This document shows, in pieces, positions 35,201 through 45,659 of a stretch of 64,000 bases of DNA. Both the position numbers and the translations under genes were made by a program. The notes below the pieces were generated by a model, which made no database searches, was not told where the DNA came from, and saw only the letters and a list, made by a program, of their open reading frames with translations. This DNA comes from Boesenbergia rotunda (Eukaryota > Streptophyta > Magnoliopsida > Zingiberales > Zingiberaceae), in the NCBI GenBank assembly GCA_024364735.1, contig JAGFNQ010000723.1, positions 672,792 to 736,791 on the forward strand, given 5' to 3'. Position 1 is the first letter of the stretch. Each line of letters opens with the position of its first letter.

Positions 35201-36476
35201 TCAAAACAATGGAAACATGAGAGGGGCGTACAAAAGAGCACCAAATAGAAATAGCAAGAAAGGAATAAAGAAATAAGGAAACGGAAGAGAAAACATTGGA
35301 AATGAGTCCGTTTTAGACACAGATCGTCTAGGACCCTCAGAATTTTTTCAACTCAAGCCTGAGTGTCATTGCAGTTCACCTACCTTCTCCCATGCTACAC
35401 TTGGTTCCCAGAAAACATCCAATCTTCACCCCAAGTCCCAACCACAAAATTAATCAAACAGCAAGAGACAATTATTCCTTTCGGTCATCCCTTTAAGAGC
35501 CACCTCATTCATTACTGCATATAACTACCCTGCAACTCCTCTAAAATTCTTTAAAACTAACTTTCACAAGCGGCTTCAGAAGCACCATAAACAGAAATGT
35601 AACTTATTGGCCGGTTATAGAGGAGATAAGTTTGATAGCAGTTGTCCCTTCTTGAATCGATTAGCTTCTGTTAGATCTCTTTCAAAACCATAAGATCAGA
35701 GATCATTGCCTTTATTGAGTCATAGAGGAGGATGTCCGACTTGGCGACTAATACAATCAATAGCACGAGCAAACTGGAGACAATCACAAGAACTCCGTGA
35801 TAGTGTCCGCAGCAGCAGTTCATTCACTGAATTGTTTCAGGTGCCCGTTTCACTTAGTTATTGCTATGATCATCTCATAGTTGATAGTGTAAAATCAATT
35901 TCAGTGTAGCATTGCATTTTTCAGCTAGAGTCATCTCAAGTACCAACACGGAAAACAGAAACTAATCATAAGCTTAGAGTATGCATTTTGCTATTTTAGG
36001 GTAACGAGAACGGAAATGAAAAGACTAGCCCCGAAACAGAATCTCTGCTCCTAATGAAAAAAGAAAAGGAGGTGAAAAATAAATTTAAGTCTCTTCCAAT
36101 TCCCGAGACTCAATTAGCCCACAGATCGGCGCAGAATGCGCGATCTAACCAGATCCCAGCAGGGAGAAGAGGAAGGGTAAGCAAGAAATGGACCTCCGGA
36201 ATCTCCACCAGCCCTGCTGGAGGAGGGCGCCACTGAGACGCCACGGCGGGAGGGGGCAGCGGCAGCTGAAAGCCTGGACTTCGTGGAGGGCTTGGGCGTG
36301 GTGTATCCGGCGGAGGACGGGAGGCGATCGAGCTTGGAGGCCACCTTCACCCTCCATTCCGGTAGCTCCCCGACGCCATGACCCTCGTGCAAAAATTTTT
36401 TTAAAAAATACCAAACGTGTAGCCCTTTTGCCCTTTTCCCTACTCCGGCGCCGTCTCTCCTACTCCGCGGCAACAA
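26249..36476 (-). CDS. Armadillo repeat-containing kinesin (ARK / KIN-U family), 19 exons
   Basis: Exons on the minus strand (high to low): 36476-36194, 34612-34512, 34369-34247, 33643-33458, 33299-33078, 33003-32838, 32431-32282, 31869-31781, 31620-31417, 30530-30414, 29607-29476, 29375-29244, 29090-28952, 28822-28730, 28609-28484, 28341-28216, 27405-27262, 26628-26500, 26409-26249. All phases agree, giving 940 residues. The kinesin motor runs about 95-440: VRVAVRLRP, P-loop GQTGTGKT (~183), switch I NTESSRSH (~294), switch II DLAGSE (~350). Coiled coil about 440-635 (exons 9-12). Armadillo repeats about 680-890, with VVANLAAE, GAIANLAMN, GAIANLCGND and GIANFAKCES. Family members are plant microtubule motors acting in root-hair and cell-tip growth; expected cytosolic. 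Odd: the conserved-looking start MASGSYRNGG at 36379 is out of frame by one base. The in-frame ATG used here is at 36476, so exon 1 is the uncertain part. Confidence 0.93.
28342..28483 (-). other. GC-AG intron in the ARK armadillo region
   Basis: Donor AATG|GCAAGT, acceptor CCATAG|AAACC. Joining at these sites keeps the frame through LAMNETNQELIM; no GT donor gives that reading. GC-AG introns are a known minor class with exactly this donor consensus. Confidence 0.85.
29608..30413 (-). other. Probable second GC-AG intron in ARK (coiled-coil region)
   Basis: Donor GACAAG|GCACGT, acceptor GGCAAAAAG|GCTCC, giving CLDKAPSTS in frame. The nearby GT at GGCAC|GTAGTG would break the frame with this acceptor. 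The donor is weaker than that of the 28.4 kb intron, so confidence is lower. Confidence 0.6.
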
Positions 36477-36720
36477 AGCGCTTCTCCCTGCTCAATCGCC
36501 ACGCAGGGAGAAGACCGGAGACGAGGAGCAAGAAAAAGAGCAGGCGATCGTCGAAGAAGGATGCGGGAGAGAGAGCGAGAGAGAGACTACAGTTCAAATC
36601 AAAGGGAGAAGAGAGAGCAAAAGGGACGGCGAAGTTGGCGTCGGCTGGCTAGCTTGGAGTTGGAAAGCGGCGTCGGGGCCCACAAGAAGAGCGAGAGACA
36701 GAAGACCGAATAAGTAGTAC
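36477..36720 (-). promoter_or_regulatory. ARK 5' leader and promoter region
   Basis: GC- and purine-rich DNA just upstream of ARK exon 1 and most likely its 5' untranslated region (gaga/agag-rich at 36560-36620). AT-rich DNA starts at about 36720. No clear TATA box. The plus-strand open frame at 36188-36652 is a compositional shadow. Confidence 0.4.
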
Positions 36721-38414
36721 TTTTATACAAATTGAAATATTTGTCAATATATTTTTAAAAAATGATAGATATTAAGTTTCGGCATAAAATTTAATAGGAA
36801 TAATATAATATTCAATTATAATAATTTTTGATAAATTTATGATATTCTTCAGAATATAATTTAATTCGGATAGTAATCCAAGATTATCGTGGTGTCCAAA
36901 CGATAATCAAACACGTATATACAAAAATATCATATTATTCACATTAAAATTTTATACTGTTTATTATTGCTCATATTTTTATTTTTGGTGCTGCAATTTG
37001 CTTATTTTTAGGGTTCATTTCCTAGAACTGTTTTTTTTTCATTTTCTGGAACTGTTTTTTTTTGCGCTTTTTCTCTGATCGATTGTTGCTTTTCATGCTA
37101 CTTTCCAACTTTTGCCTCCAAAATCACTCGAACTCCATTTCCCTGTTTCAAACAAAAAAACAATACAATTTTATGAAATATTAAAAAAATGTATTACAGT
37201 GTCGTTTAGATTAGGAATGTTGAAAGTTATTTGATAAAATATTCAAATTTAAATTGAATTTAAAATAAATTAAAATGTTAAAAAGATTGTTTGAATTTGA
37301 TTTTATTTTATTTTAATAAGTTAAAGTTGGGCTCGAACTTAATTTGAGATTAGATTGTTTATATATTATCTAGTTTGTATTTAAATTTATTTGTTGTCGA
37401 ATTTGGTAATATGAGTTTGTTTATTTATTTTAAAAAAAATATCCATGCATTATATGTATTATATTGATAAGAATTATATATATGTTTATTCATTTTATTT
37501 AATAAATTGTTGAAGTTTATTTATTTAATTATTCGGTGTATATCAAATAAATATAAATAAACTCCCATTAATTAAACCCCAAATTTACTCACTAACATTA
37601 ACCTTTAGTTTATTTATCTTGCTAGTTGTCTTCAGAGAGTACTTAATTAGTTAGAGAGTGATAGATTTATTATAATGGGGGCATAGGAGCATAGATCAAT
37701 TTCCGATGGATCTATATCCTCGGAAAAAAATCTTCTCCAATCTCCTAATCACTTGACAGTCAATTATAAATTAATCTCATAATTTATATTTCTTCATATA
37801 ACTTGAAAATGAATTATAAAATATATCTGAAATGAACTTAATCATCTTTTCTACAGTTTACCTCCCTAATTTAGATTACTCAAGGATTTTTGTATTGATT
37901 TTAAAAATTATTTTTAATAATTTGAAGAGTCATATTTCATACATCCTCGAGTCACATTCAAAAAATAAAACAATTAGATACTAATTATTACCTAAATTAG
38001 TTCATCATCTTACAAACTGTATTATTTTATTCTTAGTCTCAAAAATAAATGTTATTATAGCAATTATATTAAGATCATGATCAAAATATGGATTAGACTA
38101 ATTGAATGATAAAATATCTTTTTAATATTTTTTAAATATTTTATTGATGTTAATAAAAATAGGGGCGGGGGCGCCTTTTCTTTTGCCCTAAAATATATAT
38201 TTGCCAAAGTGTTTGCCCTAAAAAAAAGCCAACTAAGCTTTTCAGTCTTCTATATTATGGGCAATAAAATATCATAATACTTTTCATATAATCCACATAA
38301 AGTATTTTTTTTTCAAAATATCATTTTCATTAAATAAATAAATAATATATATATATATAATATAAAAAAATTCTTCCGCCACTTCATCTCACCTCCCATG
38401 CATGATGCAACTAA
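36721..38414. other. AT-rich intergenic DNA
   Basis: No gene recognised. Contains homopolymer runs and an AT dinucleotide run near 38345-38360. Confidence 0.5.
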
Positions 38415-38905
38415 GAATGAAAATAGGTCAGGCGATCTGTCAGGAGCCTGTGTTTAGTCTGACCTGACCTGTTTAGAAATAGGATAATATTCATGCATAT
38501 TTCAAAGTCTATTTTTCTTATCAGGTCAGGCTCAGGCTCAATATAAAGACTACCAAGTCTGACATGCTGGCCTGCGCCTGTTAAGATTAGATACATATGT
38601 ATATATTTATAGATCTGACCTGTTTGAAGTATGTATGATGCAAGGTCTGTTTTGGGGCCTGTATGATGCAAGACTTATTAAGGTTGGTTTTCGACCTGTT
38701 TAATGCTTTAGTCTGTTGGTCTGTATAAAATGTTTTAATTTATAGACTTTGTAAACAGGCCGCAGGTAAGATCATGTTATTGAACATGACAGGCTTAGGT
38801 CAAGAATAAAACTTATAATAAGTCACAGATCAAGTTTAGACTATTTTATTATTATACAGATTTGGTCTATTAAGATAAAAATATGACCTTGCCTATTTCC
38901 ATGCT
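38415..38905. mobile_element. Possible hAT-type non-autonomous element
   Basis: Left end gaatgaaaataggtcaggc and right end gaccttgcctatttccatgc are inverted relative to each other. The inside repeats caggtcaggctcaggctc, tctgacctg and related words, as in plant hAT-derived elements. No clean 8-bp duplication was found. Confidence 0.4.
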
Positions 38906-39793
38906 GACATGGCCTAATAGCCTAGCTGTGCAGCCGCCTAACAATGACCATGATCGTCTAATCACAATCGTGGTCGCCTAAGGGCATCTCCAACCGGGCA
39001 CCAAAACACCAAATTTGGTGCCAAGCTCACACCATTTCTTCTCCAATGCATACCCCAAAAAGCAGCACCAAATTTGGTGCTGCTACAGTGTCGCACCAAA
39101 TTTGGTGCGACACTGTAGCGCAGCACCAAATTTGGTGCTGCGCGTTTAGCAGTTTTTTTATTTTTTTTTAATTTTTTAATTAAACAATAAATTTTGGTGT
39201 GCACGTTTAGCAATTTTTTTATTTTTTTTTATTTTTTAATTAATCAATAAATACAAAATAATATAAATAATATAGTATTGAATTTAAAAACAAATGATAT
39301 ATAATTAAATATTTATTATTAAATATTATAAATAAAAAATTAATTTATAATTATTATTTTTTCCTCATTAATTATAGTAATATTAATTATTTATTATAAA
39401 TATAAATTAAAGGTATATAATAGCATATTTTAATTTCATTATGAAGAAATATTTATAAAGAATTAATTTATTAAATTTTTTATTTATAATATATTATAAT
39501 TATATTTATAAATTAATTAACTAATTTAAAATTTTATATAACAAAATATTTAAAAATTTAATATGCATAAATTGAAAATGCATTATCTATTATGTCGACA
39601 TACAAAAAAAAATAGTAATGACACAAGTTCAAAATATTACTAATAATCACTCAAATACATTGGGAATACAACACACATAAACTTAAAAATATTTAGGGAT
39701 ACAAATACAAACGATACTGATATACTTAAACCTTACAAATAGCTACAAATAAAACACACATAAACTTTAAATAACTAAAATAATATTACAATA

Positions 39794-40907
39794 TTAATAT
39801 TCAGGAAAATCACTCCCCGTTCCACTCAAGTAATTATAATATTGGCTGTAAAAATTCATAGGATTCTGAGATTGTTGATCTTCATCTTGATTTTGATTGA
39901 GTTGTGATCCTTCTCTCTGTATTGGTGATGATTGAGATCCTTCTCCTTGATGTGCAGCTGGACGAAATCCCTGGACTTCCATTCTCTTTTGCATAATTCT
40001 AAATTGTTCATTGCGAATATAATCACGCATCATCGGGTCAGAGATCGAGTTCAAATCTTTGAATAAAATTTTAGTTTCTTGCTTGTAGATCATAGCATCT
40101 GTAAATTTCGTAGTAGCAGCAGTGTTTGCATTCATTGCCTCAACAAGTTGAGCATTAATATTGATTACCTTTGCAATTTGATCATCATTTTTTTTCTTCA
40201 TTTTTGCTTTCTTCACCCCGGGAGGTCGTTTACTGGAACTACCACCACTATCTGAAGAAGTGATATTAAGATCAAAACTAGCCACACAAGGAGATGAAGG
40301 TGGACGAAATTCTTCCTCGAAGAATTGTTGTTCAGATGAACCAACAGGAGCATTTTGTCCTCGCGAGTTGATGCTTGCAGTATTCATATTATCAGTGCCA
40401 AATTTTTCAATATCTTTGAGAATATCCCAGACATGATCAAATTTAAAACCCTTTGTATATTTCGGGTCTTGTGCTAATAACGCTTTAGCACGAGTTAACT
40501 GCAAGGAAGCAATTAAACATTAGTTATGAAGTGAATATTATTAATGAACATAGACTTTGATTATAAAATTTAGATAGTCTAAAATAAATATGAGCATAAC
40601 AACTTACAATATCGTGCTCTGATGCTCCACTTGGATTTAAATGCTCGATTTGTCGTATACAACCTTTCATTTTTGATACTGCACCAAGCATAAGCTGCAT
40701 CCTCTTTTGCAATGATCTTGGCGGTCGGCTACAATGCATAAAATTCGGCTCAGCATGATACTCTTTCTCTACTCTAGCCCAGAATTGATCCTTTGACTGA
40801 TTGATTCCTATGATCGGATTTTGTGAAATATGAAGATAAACATGACATAAGTGTTTATCTTCTTCTATTGAGTATGAAGCTTGTCGGATGGTGGGGGTTG
40901 AACTCAT
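39794..40907 (-). CDS. Harbinger ORF1: Myb/SANT-like DNA-binding protein (NAM-associated C-terminus type)
   Basis: Two exons on the minus strand, 40907-40608 and 40498-39794, with a 109-bp GT-AG intron (GATATT|GTAAGT, CTTGCAG|TTAACT), give 334 residues without a break. The N-terminal ~100 residues (SYSIEEDKHLCHVYLHIS, later KDQFWARVEKEYH and RSLQKRMQLM) form the trihelix/SANT-like fold of PIF/Harbinger ORF1 proteins. The C-terminal half has KGFKFDHVWDILKD and a basic GVKKAKMKKK stretch, like the 'No apical meristem-associated C-terminal' domain. In active family members ORF1 is needed with the transposase for transposition and helps bring it to DNA. A minus-strand TATA box at 40967-40973 lies 60 bp upstream. 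The 3' end is rich in Gln/Ser. Confidence 0.85.
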
Positions 40908-40966
40908 TTTGATTCGAAGAAGATAATACTTGCAGAGGATGTGTTATACCAATATTTGGTAAGCCA

Positions 40967-40973
40967 TTATATA
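40967..40973 (-). promoter_or_regulatory. TATA box of Harbinger ORF1
   Basis: tatataa on the minus strand, about 60 bp upstream of the ORF1 start codon at 40907. Confidence 0.55.
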
Positions 40974-41009
40974 GGGAAAAATATGAATATAAATTTATAC
41001 AAATTTGTC

Positions 41010-41745
41010 CAAATGAGTCTATTGTTAGGTCATGTCATCTGCACAAAAAACAAATGTAGTCAGTGTCAAGTCACGTCGCATGTCTAACTTTTCCCGAAGT
41101 TGTCATTGTTGTGTCTTGTCATCTGAGCAATTTTGTCCAAATGAGTCCATTGTTAGGTCATGTCATCTGCACAAAAAACAAATGTGGTCAGTGCCAAGTC
41201 ACGTCGCATGTCTAACTTTTCCCGAAGTTGTCATTGTTGTGTCATGTCATCTGAGCAATTTTGTCCAGATGTGTTCATTGTTAGGTCATGTCATCTGCAC
41301 AAAAAATAAATATGTTCATTGCCAAGTCACGTCGCCTGTCTAACTTTTCCCGAAGTTGTCATTGTTATGTCATGTCATCTGAGCAATTTTGTCCAAATGA
41401 GTCCATTGTTAGGTCATGTCATCTGCACAAAAAACAAATGTGGTCAGTGTCAAGTCACGTCGCATGTCTAACTTTTCCCGAAGTTGTCATTGTTGTGTCT
41501 TGTCATCTGAGCAATTTTGTCCAAATGAGTCCATTGTTAGGTCATGTCATCTGCACAAAAAACAAATGTGGTCAGTGTCAAGTCACGTCGCATGTCTAAC
41601 TTTTCCCGAAGTTGTCATTGTTGTGTCATGTCATCTGAGCAATTTTGTCCAAATATGTTCATTGCTAGGTCATGTCATCTGTAAAAAAAAAATAAATGTT
41701 TCATTGCCAAGTCACGTCGCCTGCCTAACTTGGCCCGAAGTTGTC
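41010..41745. repeat. 128-bp tandem repeat, about 5.7 copies, between the two Harbinger ORFs
   Basis: Units start at about 41032, 41160, 41288, 41416, 41544 and 41672, exactly 128 bp apart. Each contains gtcatgtcatctgcacaaaa, aagtcacgtcgc and cttttcccgaagttgtcatt. 128 is not a multiple of three, but each unit is open in one frame, so it yields repetitive spurious open frames. The block fills the whole divergent promoter region. Confidence 0.9.
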
Positions 41746-41747
41746 AT

Positions 41748-41755
41748 TATAAATA
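41748..41755 (+). promoter_or_regulatory. TATA box of the Harbinger transposase
   Basis: tataaata, 49-56 bp upstream of the transposase start codon, just after the last tandem repeat unit. Confidence 0.65.
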
Positions 41756-41803
41756 TAAACCCCATAAGCAGCATATACCTCATTCATTCACTTATCTCCA
41801 AAA

Positions 41804-43147
41804 ATGGATACCACCAATGAAGGTTCATCAAATTTATCATCTTCAAGCTCTGATGATGATAACTATGCGGAAATGTTTGTCGCAAAGCAGTTTGGCGCAA
41901 CACAACAACTGATCTCTCAGGTGATTTCTTCCAATCAAATTATCTTGAATTATCTGAATGAAGAAAGCAGCCAGAGCATGCATCGAGGCTCAATTCATGG
42001 TCACAACGTGATCAATCGTAATCGTGAAGCTGCTGATCGTAATCTATTCAATGATTATTTTGCCGAAAATGCCTTATATAATGATGCAATGTTTCGAAGA
42101 AGATTTCGAATGGGGCGGAATTTATTTATGCGTATCTATGATAGTGTTAGTAATCATGACAACTATTTTATACAGAAAAGAGATGGGGTTGGAAGACTTG
42201 ATTTATCCGGCTTACAAAAAGTAACAGCTGCATTTCGGATATTGGCATATGGTCTACCTGCAGATGCTACTGATGAGTACATTAAAATAGGAGAATCGAC
42301 TGCCATTGAAAGTGTGAAACGATTTTGTCGTGCTGTTGTTGAAGTTTTTGGGGAGCAGTACTTACGATCTCCAAATGCTCAAGATGTTGCTAGGCTACTT
42401 CAGATTGGTGAGCAACGTGGTTTTCCAGGTATGTTAGGTAGCCTAGATTGCATGCATTAGAGGTGGAAAAATTGTCCAACAGCATGGGCAGGACAATATT
42501 CTGGTCGTAGTGGAAAGCCAACAATTATTCTGGAAGCTGTAGCTGATTATGATCTGTGGATCTGGCATGCGTATTTTGGATTTCCTGGATCGAACAATGA
42601 TATTAATGTGCTTGAGTCTTCTCATCTTTTTGCTAATCTTGCTGAAGGTATTACTACTCCTGCTCATTATGTCATTCAAGGAAAAGAGTATAATATGGGT
42701 TACTATTTAGCTGATGGTATATATCCAAAATGGTCAACACTGGTTCAAACGATTCATGATCCACGAGGTAGAAAGAATAAATTATTTGCAATGAAGCAAG
42801 AAGCATATAGAAAGGATGTTGAGCGAGCATTTGGTGTGCTCCAATCACGCTTTGCAATTATTGCAGGGCCTTCACGTTTTTGGCAGAAAAATATTTTACA
42901 TGATATAATGACATCATGTATTATTATGCATAATATGATAATTGAAGATGAACGTGATTTAAATGCACCAATCATGGAGCAGTTCGAGGTATCAACTCCA
43001 GATGTCGAGCCAGCAGTAGATGATCATACTCGGTTTGAAGAATTTTTAGCTCGACACAGAAAAATCAAAGACAAAGATGCTCATATTGCCCTGCGAAATG
43101 CATTAATTGATCATATATGGGAACAATATAGTAATTCTGAATGTTAA
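41804..43147 (+). pseudogene. PIF/Harbinger DDE transposase with a single in-frame stop
   Basis: A 448-codon frame from MDTTNEG to EQYSNSEC is interrupted only by TAG at 42458-42460. It has the HARBI1-like DDE_Tnp_4 layout: an N-terminal helix-turn-helix-like region with RRRFRMGRNLFMRI (about residues 95-110), then GMLGSLDCMH (first catalytic D), GFPGSNNDINVL (second D) and KDVERAFGVLQSRFAI (catalytic E). Directly after LDCMH the family has W (TGG), and here the codon is TAG, so one G-to-A change explains the break. Everything downstream is conserved, so the loss is recent. The divergent neighbour ORF1 is open. Confidence 0.88.
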
Positions 43148-43567
43148 ATTCCCATATTATTGTATTTTTAATTAAGTGTTATTGTCTGTTTTATATTAAT
43201 AATATATTTTATCCTAATTATGTGTGATTTTATACTATTTTTAAAATATATTAAGCTCGAATAATTATACAATAAATATTAAAAAAGAAAATCATAATGA
43301 TTATACATATGAAAATTTTAATTTATTAAATATAAATAAAATATTAATTTTAAATATAATAATTATCATAATCATTATATTATTAATTATTCGGTAGTTA
43401 AATTTGAATAAATGAATAAGAATGAATAGAATATTCTAAGGAATATTTTTTTTTGGTGTAAAATGGTGTGAATGGGTTGGAGCTGAAATAGTGTTTGGTG
43501 CTGAAATTGCACCATTTTGGTACGAAATTGACACCAAATTTAGTGTCATGGGTTGGAGATGGTCTAA

Positions 43568-45652
43568 GACTAATGGCTTAGTTGCCCTAGTTATTTGGCG
43601 ACCTAGCCACTTGACTATAATTATTTATTCAGGTCGCTTGTCTACGTGACTATAATTATCTAGCCATTAGACAGTCCTGGGCGAGCGGCCAAGATGGTCA
43701 GGAGATCAAATCGAGTAGTCTGAGTAGCCAAGAGATCTAGCAAGGCACCGTCCAATGGATTGCACGAGAAAGAATTTTTTTATAAGCTTTTAATTTTTCA
43801 ATAAGAATAAAGTTTTGGAAAAAAAATATGCCTTTTAAAAATATAAAATTATAATGTGCCTTTTTGAAAAATTTTAAATCTATGTGCGACCTGAGTGAAA
43901 ATATCGAAAAAAAACAAAAATTATGGCTTTTATTGTTTGATTAATATTTGAGCTCTCTCGTGATTCTCTGCGCTTTGGTTTGACTGGAAGCCGACCTGCG
44001 CCCACACTTACGTCACGAACTTAGTAAAGAAATGATATGCCTGCCCACTGACAATACCATTCACCAAGCAATTGTCTAAATGAACTGACGGGTAAGCTCA
44101 CGTTGGGTCCCATTCCTTTTCTCCAATAAGGGAGCCCAATTAATTTCTCTTTCCCGGACAAAAGCAACGGCAAGCGCCAGCCGCCATGCGGTCGTTACAT
44201 GGGATGTCGGTGAAAATAATAATAATACCAATACTGATAATAATTAGGAAATTAAATCATAATAAAAATATATTAAAAATAAATGTTGTCCCTGAAAAAA
44301 ATTCAGTCGTATACAATTTTATCTTACATTTTGTAAAAAAGTATTTTCATATCTTAAAATCATAAGACATCAACTTTATTAAAAAAGAACTCCGCTCACA
44401 ATAATAAAATATATTAAAAATAAAGAAGAGTTTTAAAAAACAATCATTAGATTTTCTCAATCGAATCTTACAAGATTTAGACTTTGAGAAAATTCATATC
44501 AGCAAATTAAGTGATGCTAATGTTGATAGCAACTTGCCGCCTACAATACAATGTCACTTTCGTATCAAACCTCTTACTTTTCAATTGTCTCTACTTTTTA
44601 TTGTTAAACATTATCGAAAGTATTTACAGATTAGATCGATTGGCTTGTCCATCCAGTTACCTTAGTTATAAAAGATGATTAATTAAGTTGGATAATATTA
44701 AATATGAAATAATCGACCTAATCCTAAGAATATTTTTCATCGATCATCAAACTAAATTTAAAAGCGTTTACAATAGACAATTTAAAAACTCAACATACCA
44801 TGATTACGCGTACCATTTTAAAAAAATCTATAAAATTTATCGTAATTAGGAATCAAACTGTAAATGCTTAGGAGATAATTAATAATTCTTTCACAGAGAC
44901 ATCATAACCTCAGGGGCAAACTTAGTTACAAAAGAGGAAGACGATCTCAGGTGAATCTGCAACTTTGAATTAAAATTTGACAAAACTAAGTGAAAAGAAT
45001 CACCTTTGGCGAGATTATCTACTCACTAGTCGACATGGTTTTAAGATTTAGACCAAGAGTTCAGGGCTCAAGTGGAGGAGGCCCTAAAGTTGATAATAAT
45101 TGCAACTTTTTTCAACAAACAAAAGGTTCACATGACAATGGACCATTCTAGTTTCCTCTTGTGTGTGACTCGTATCATACCCTAGATCTCAATTTCTAGG
45201 GAATAAAAAGAATACGAATGCGACGAGATTAAACTACTTCGTTATAAATACTTTGAATCTAGCTTGCTTATGGCTCGACCACAATCAAACCATCTAGGAC
45301 TCCAAAAGCTTGAGCAGTGACTTGTTGCAATGAAACAAGTTCTTGATACGAAAATACCAGAAATATTGGGACCATTCCTTTGTACCTTTGTGGCAAACAA
45401 GGGGGGGCAAGGGTAACATGTAGTTCATATGAAATGCAGAAATAACAGAGGTCTGTCATTTCCTACACGGCAATAGCATATGTTCCTACATTGAATAGTA
45501 GATTAGCCATGATGCATCTAGACTGAACTCTCGGCTCTTGGATGACCCAACATTCTTAAGTACTAACTATACGCACAAGCGAGAATAGAAATTTACATGA
45601 CTTGTCTTTAGCCTAATCTCCTCCATGATAGATTGATCACAATGCACCTAAA
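43568..45652. other. Intergenic, probably old repeats
   Basis: No gene recognised. DNA either side of the Harbinger insertion (38905-38981 and 43568-43780) shares gcctaa/cctagc-type words and was probably one older repeat. Homopolymer A runs are common at 43760-44460. Confidence 0.4.
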
Positions 45653-45659
45653 ATGAACT
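45653..45659. repeat. Direct repeat flanking the SINE array, left
   Basis: atgaact, repeated at 48274-48280. The bases on either side differ, so the shared length is exactly 7 bp. Confidence 0.65.

Larger units (their letters stand above)
38982..43564. mobile_element. PIF/Harbinger transposon, 4.58 kb, two ORFs, TIRs and TAA target duplication
   Basis: Termini are gggcatctccaacc (left) and ggttggagatggtc (right): inverted repeats of 14 bp with two mismatches, continued by imperfect inverted similarity around accaaatttggtg. The trinucleotide taa flanks both ends (38979-38981 and 43565-43567), as expected for this superfamily. It holds a Myb/SANT-like ORF1 on the minus strand and a DDE transposase on the plus strand, transcribed divergently from a shared central region filled with 128-bp tandem repeats. 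One nonsense codon disables the transposase; ORF1 looks intact, so the element could be mobilised in trans. Confidence 0.9.

Noticed and set aside
36114..36652. Plus-strand 154-codon frame at the ARK promoter
   Set aside because: It overlaps ARK exon 1 in antisense, is GC-driven and lacks any motif.
41032..41820. Repetitive open frames (MSSAQKTN... with Cys-rich repeats) that could look like a repeat protein
   Set aside because: They read through the 128-bp promoter minisatellite. The unit length is not a multiple of three and there is no coding constraint.
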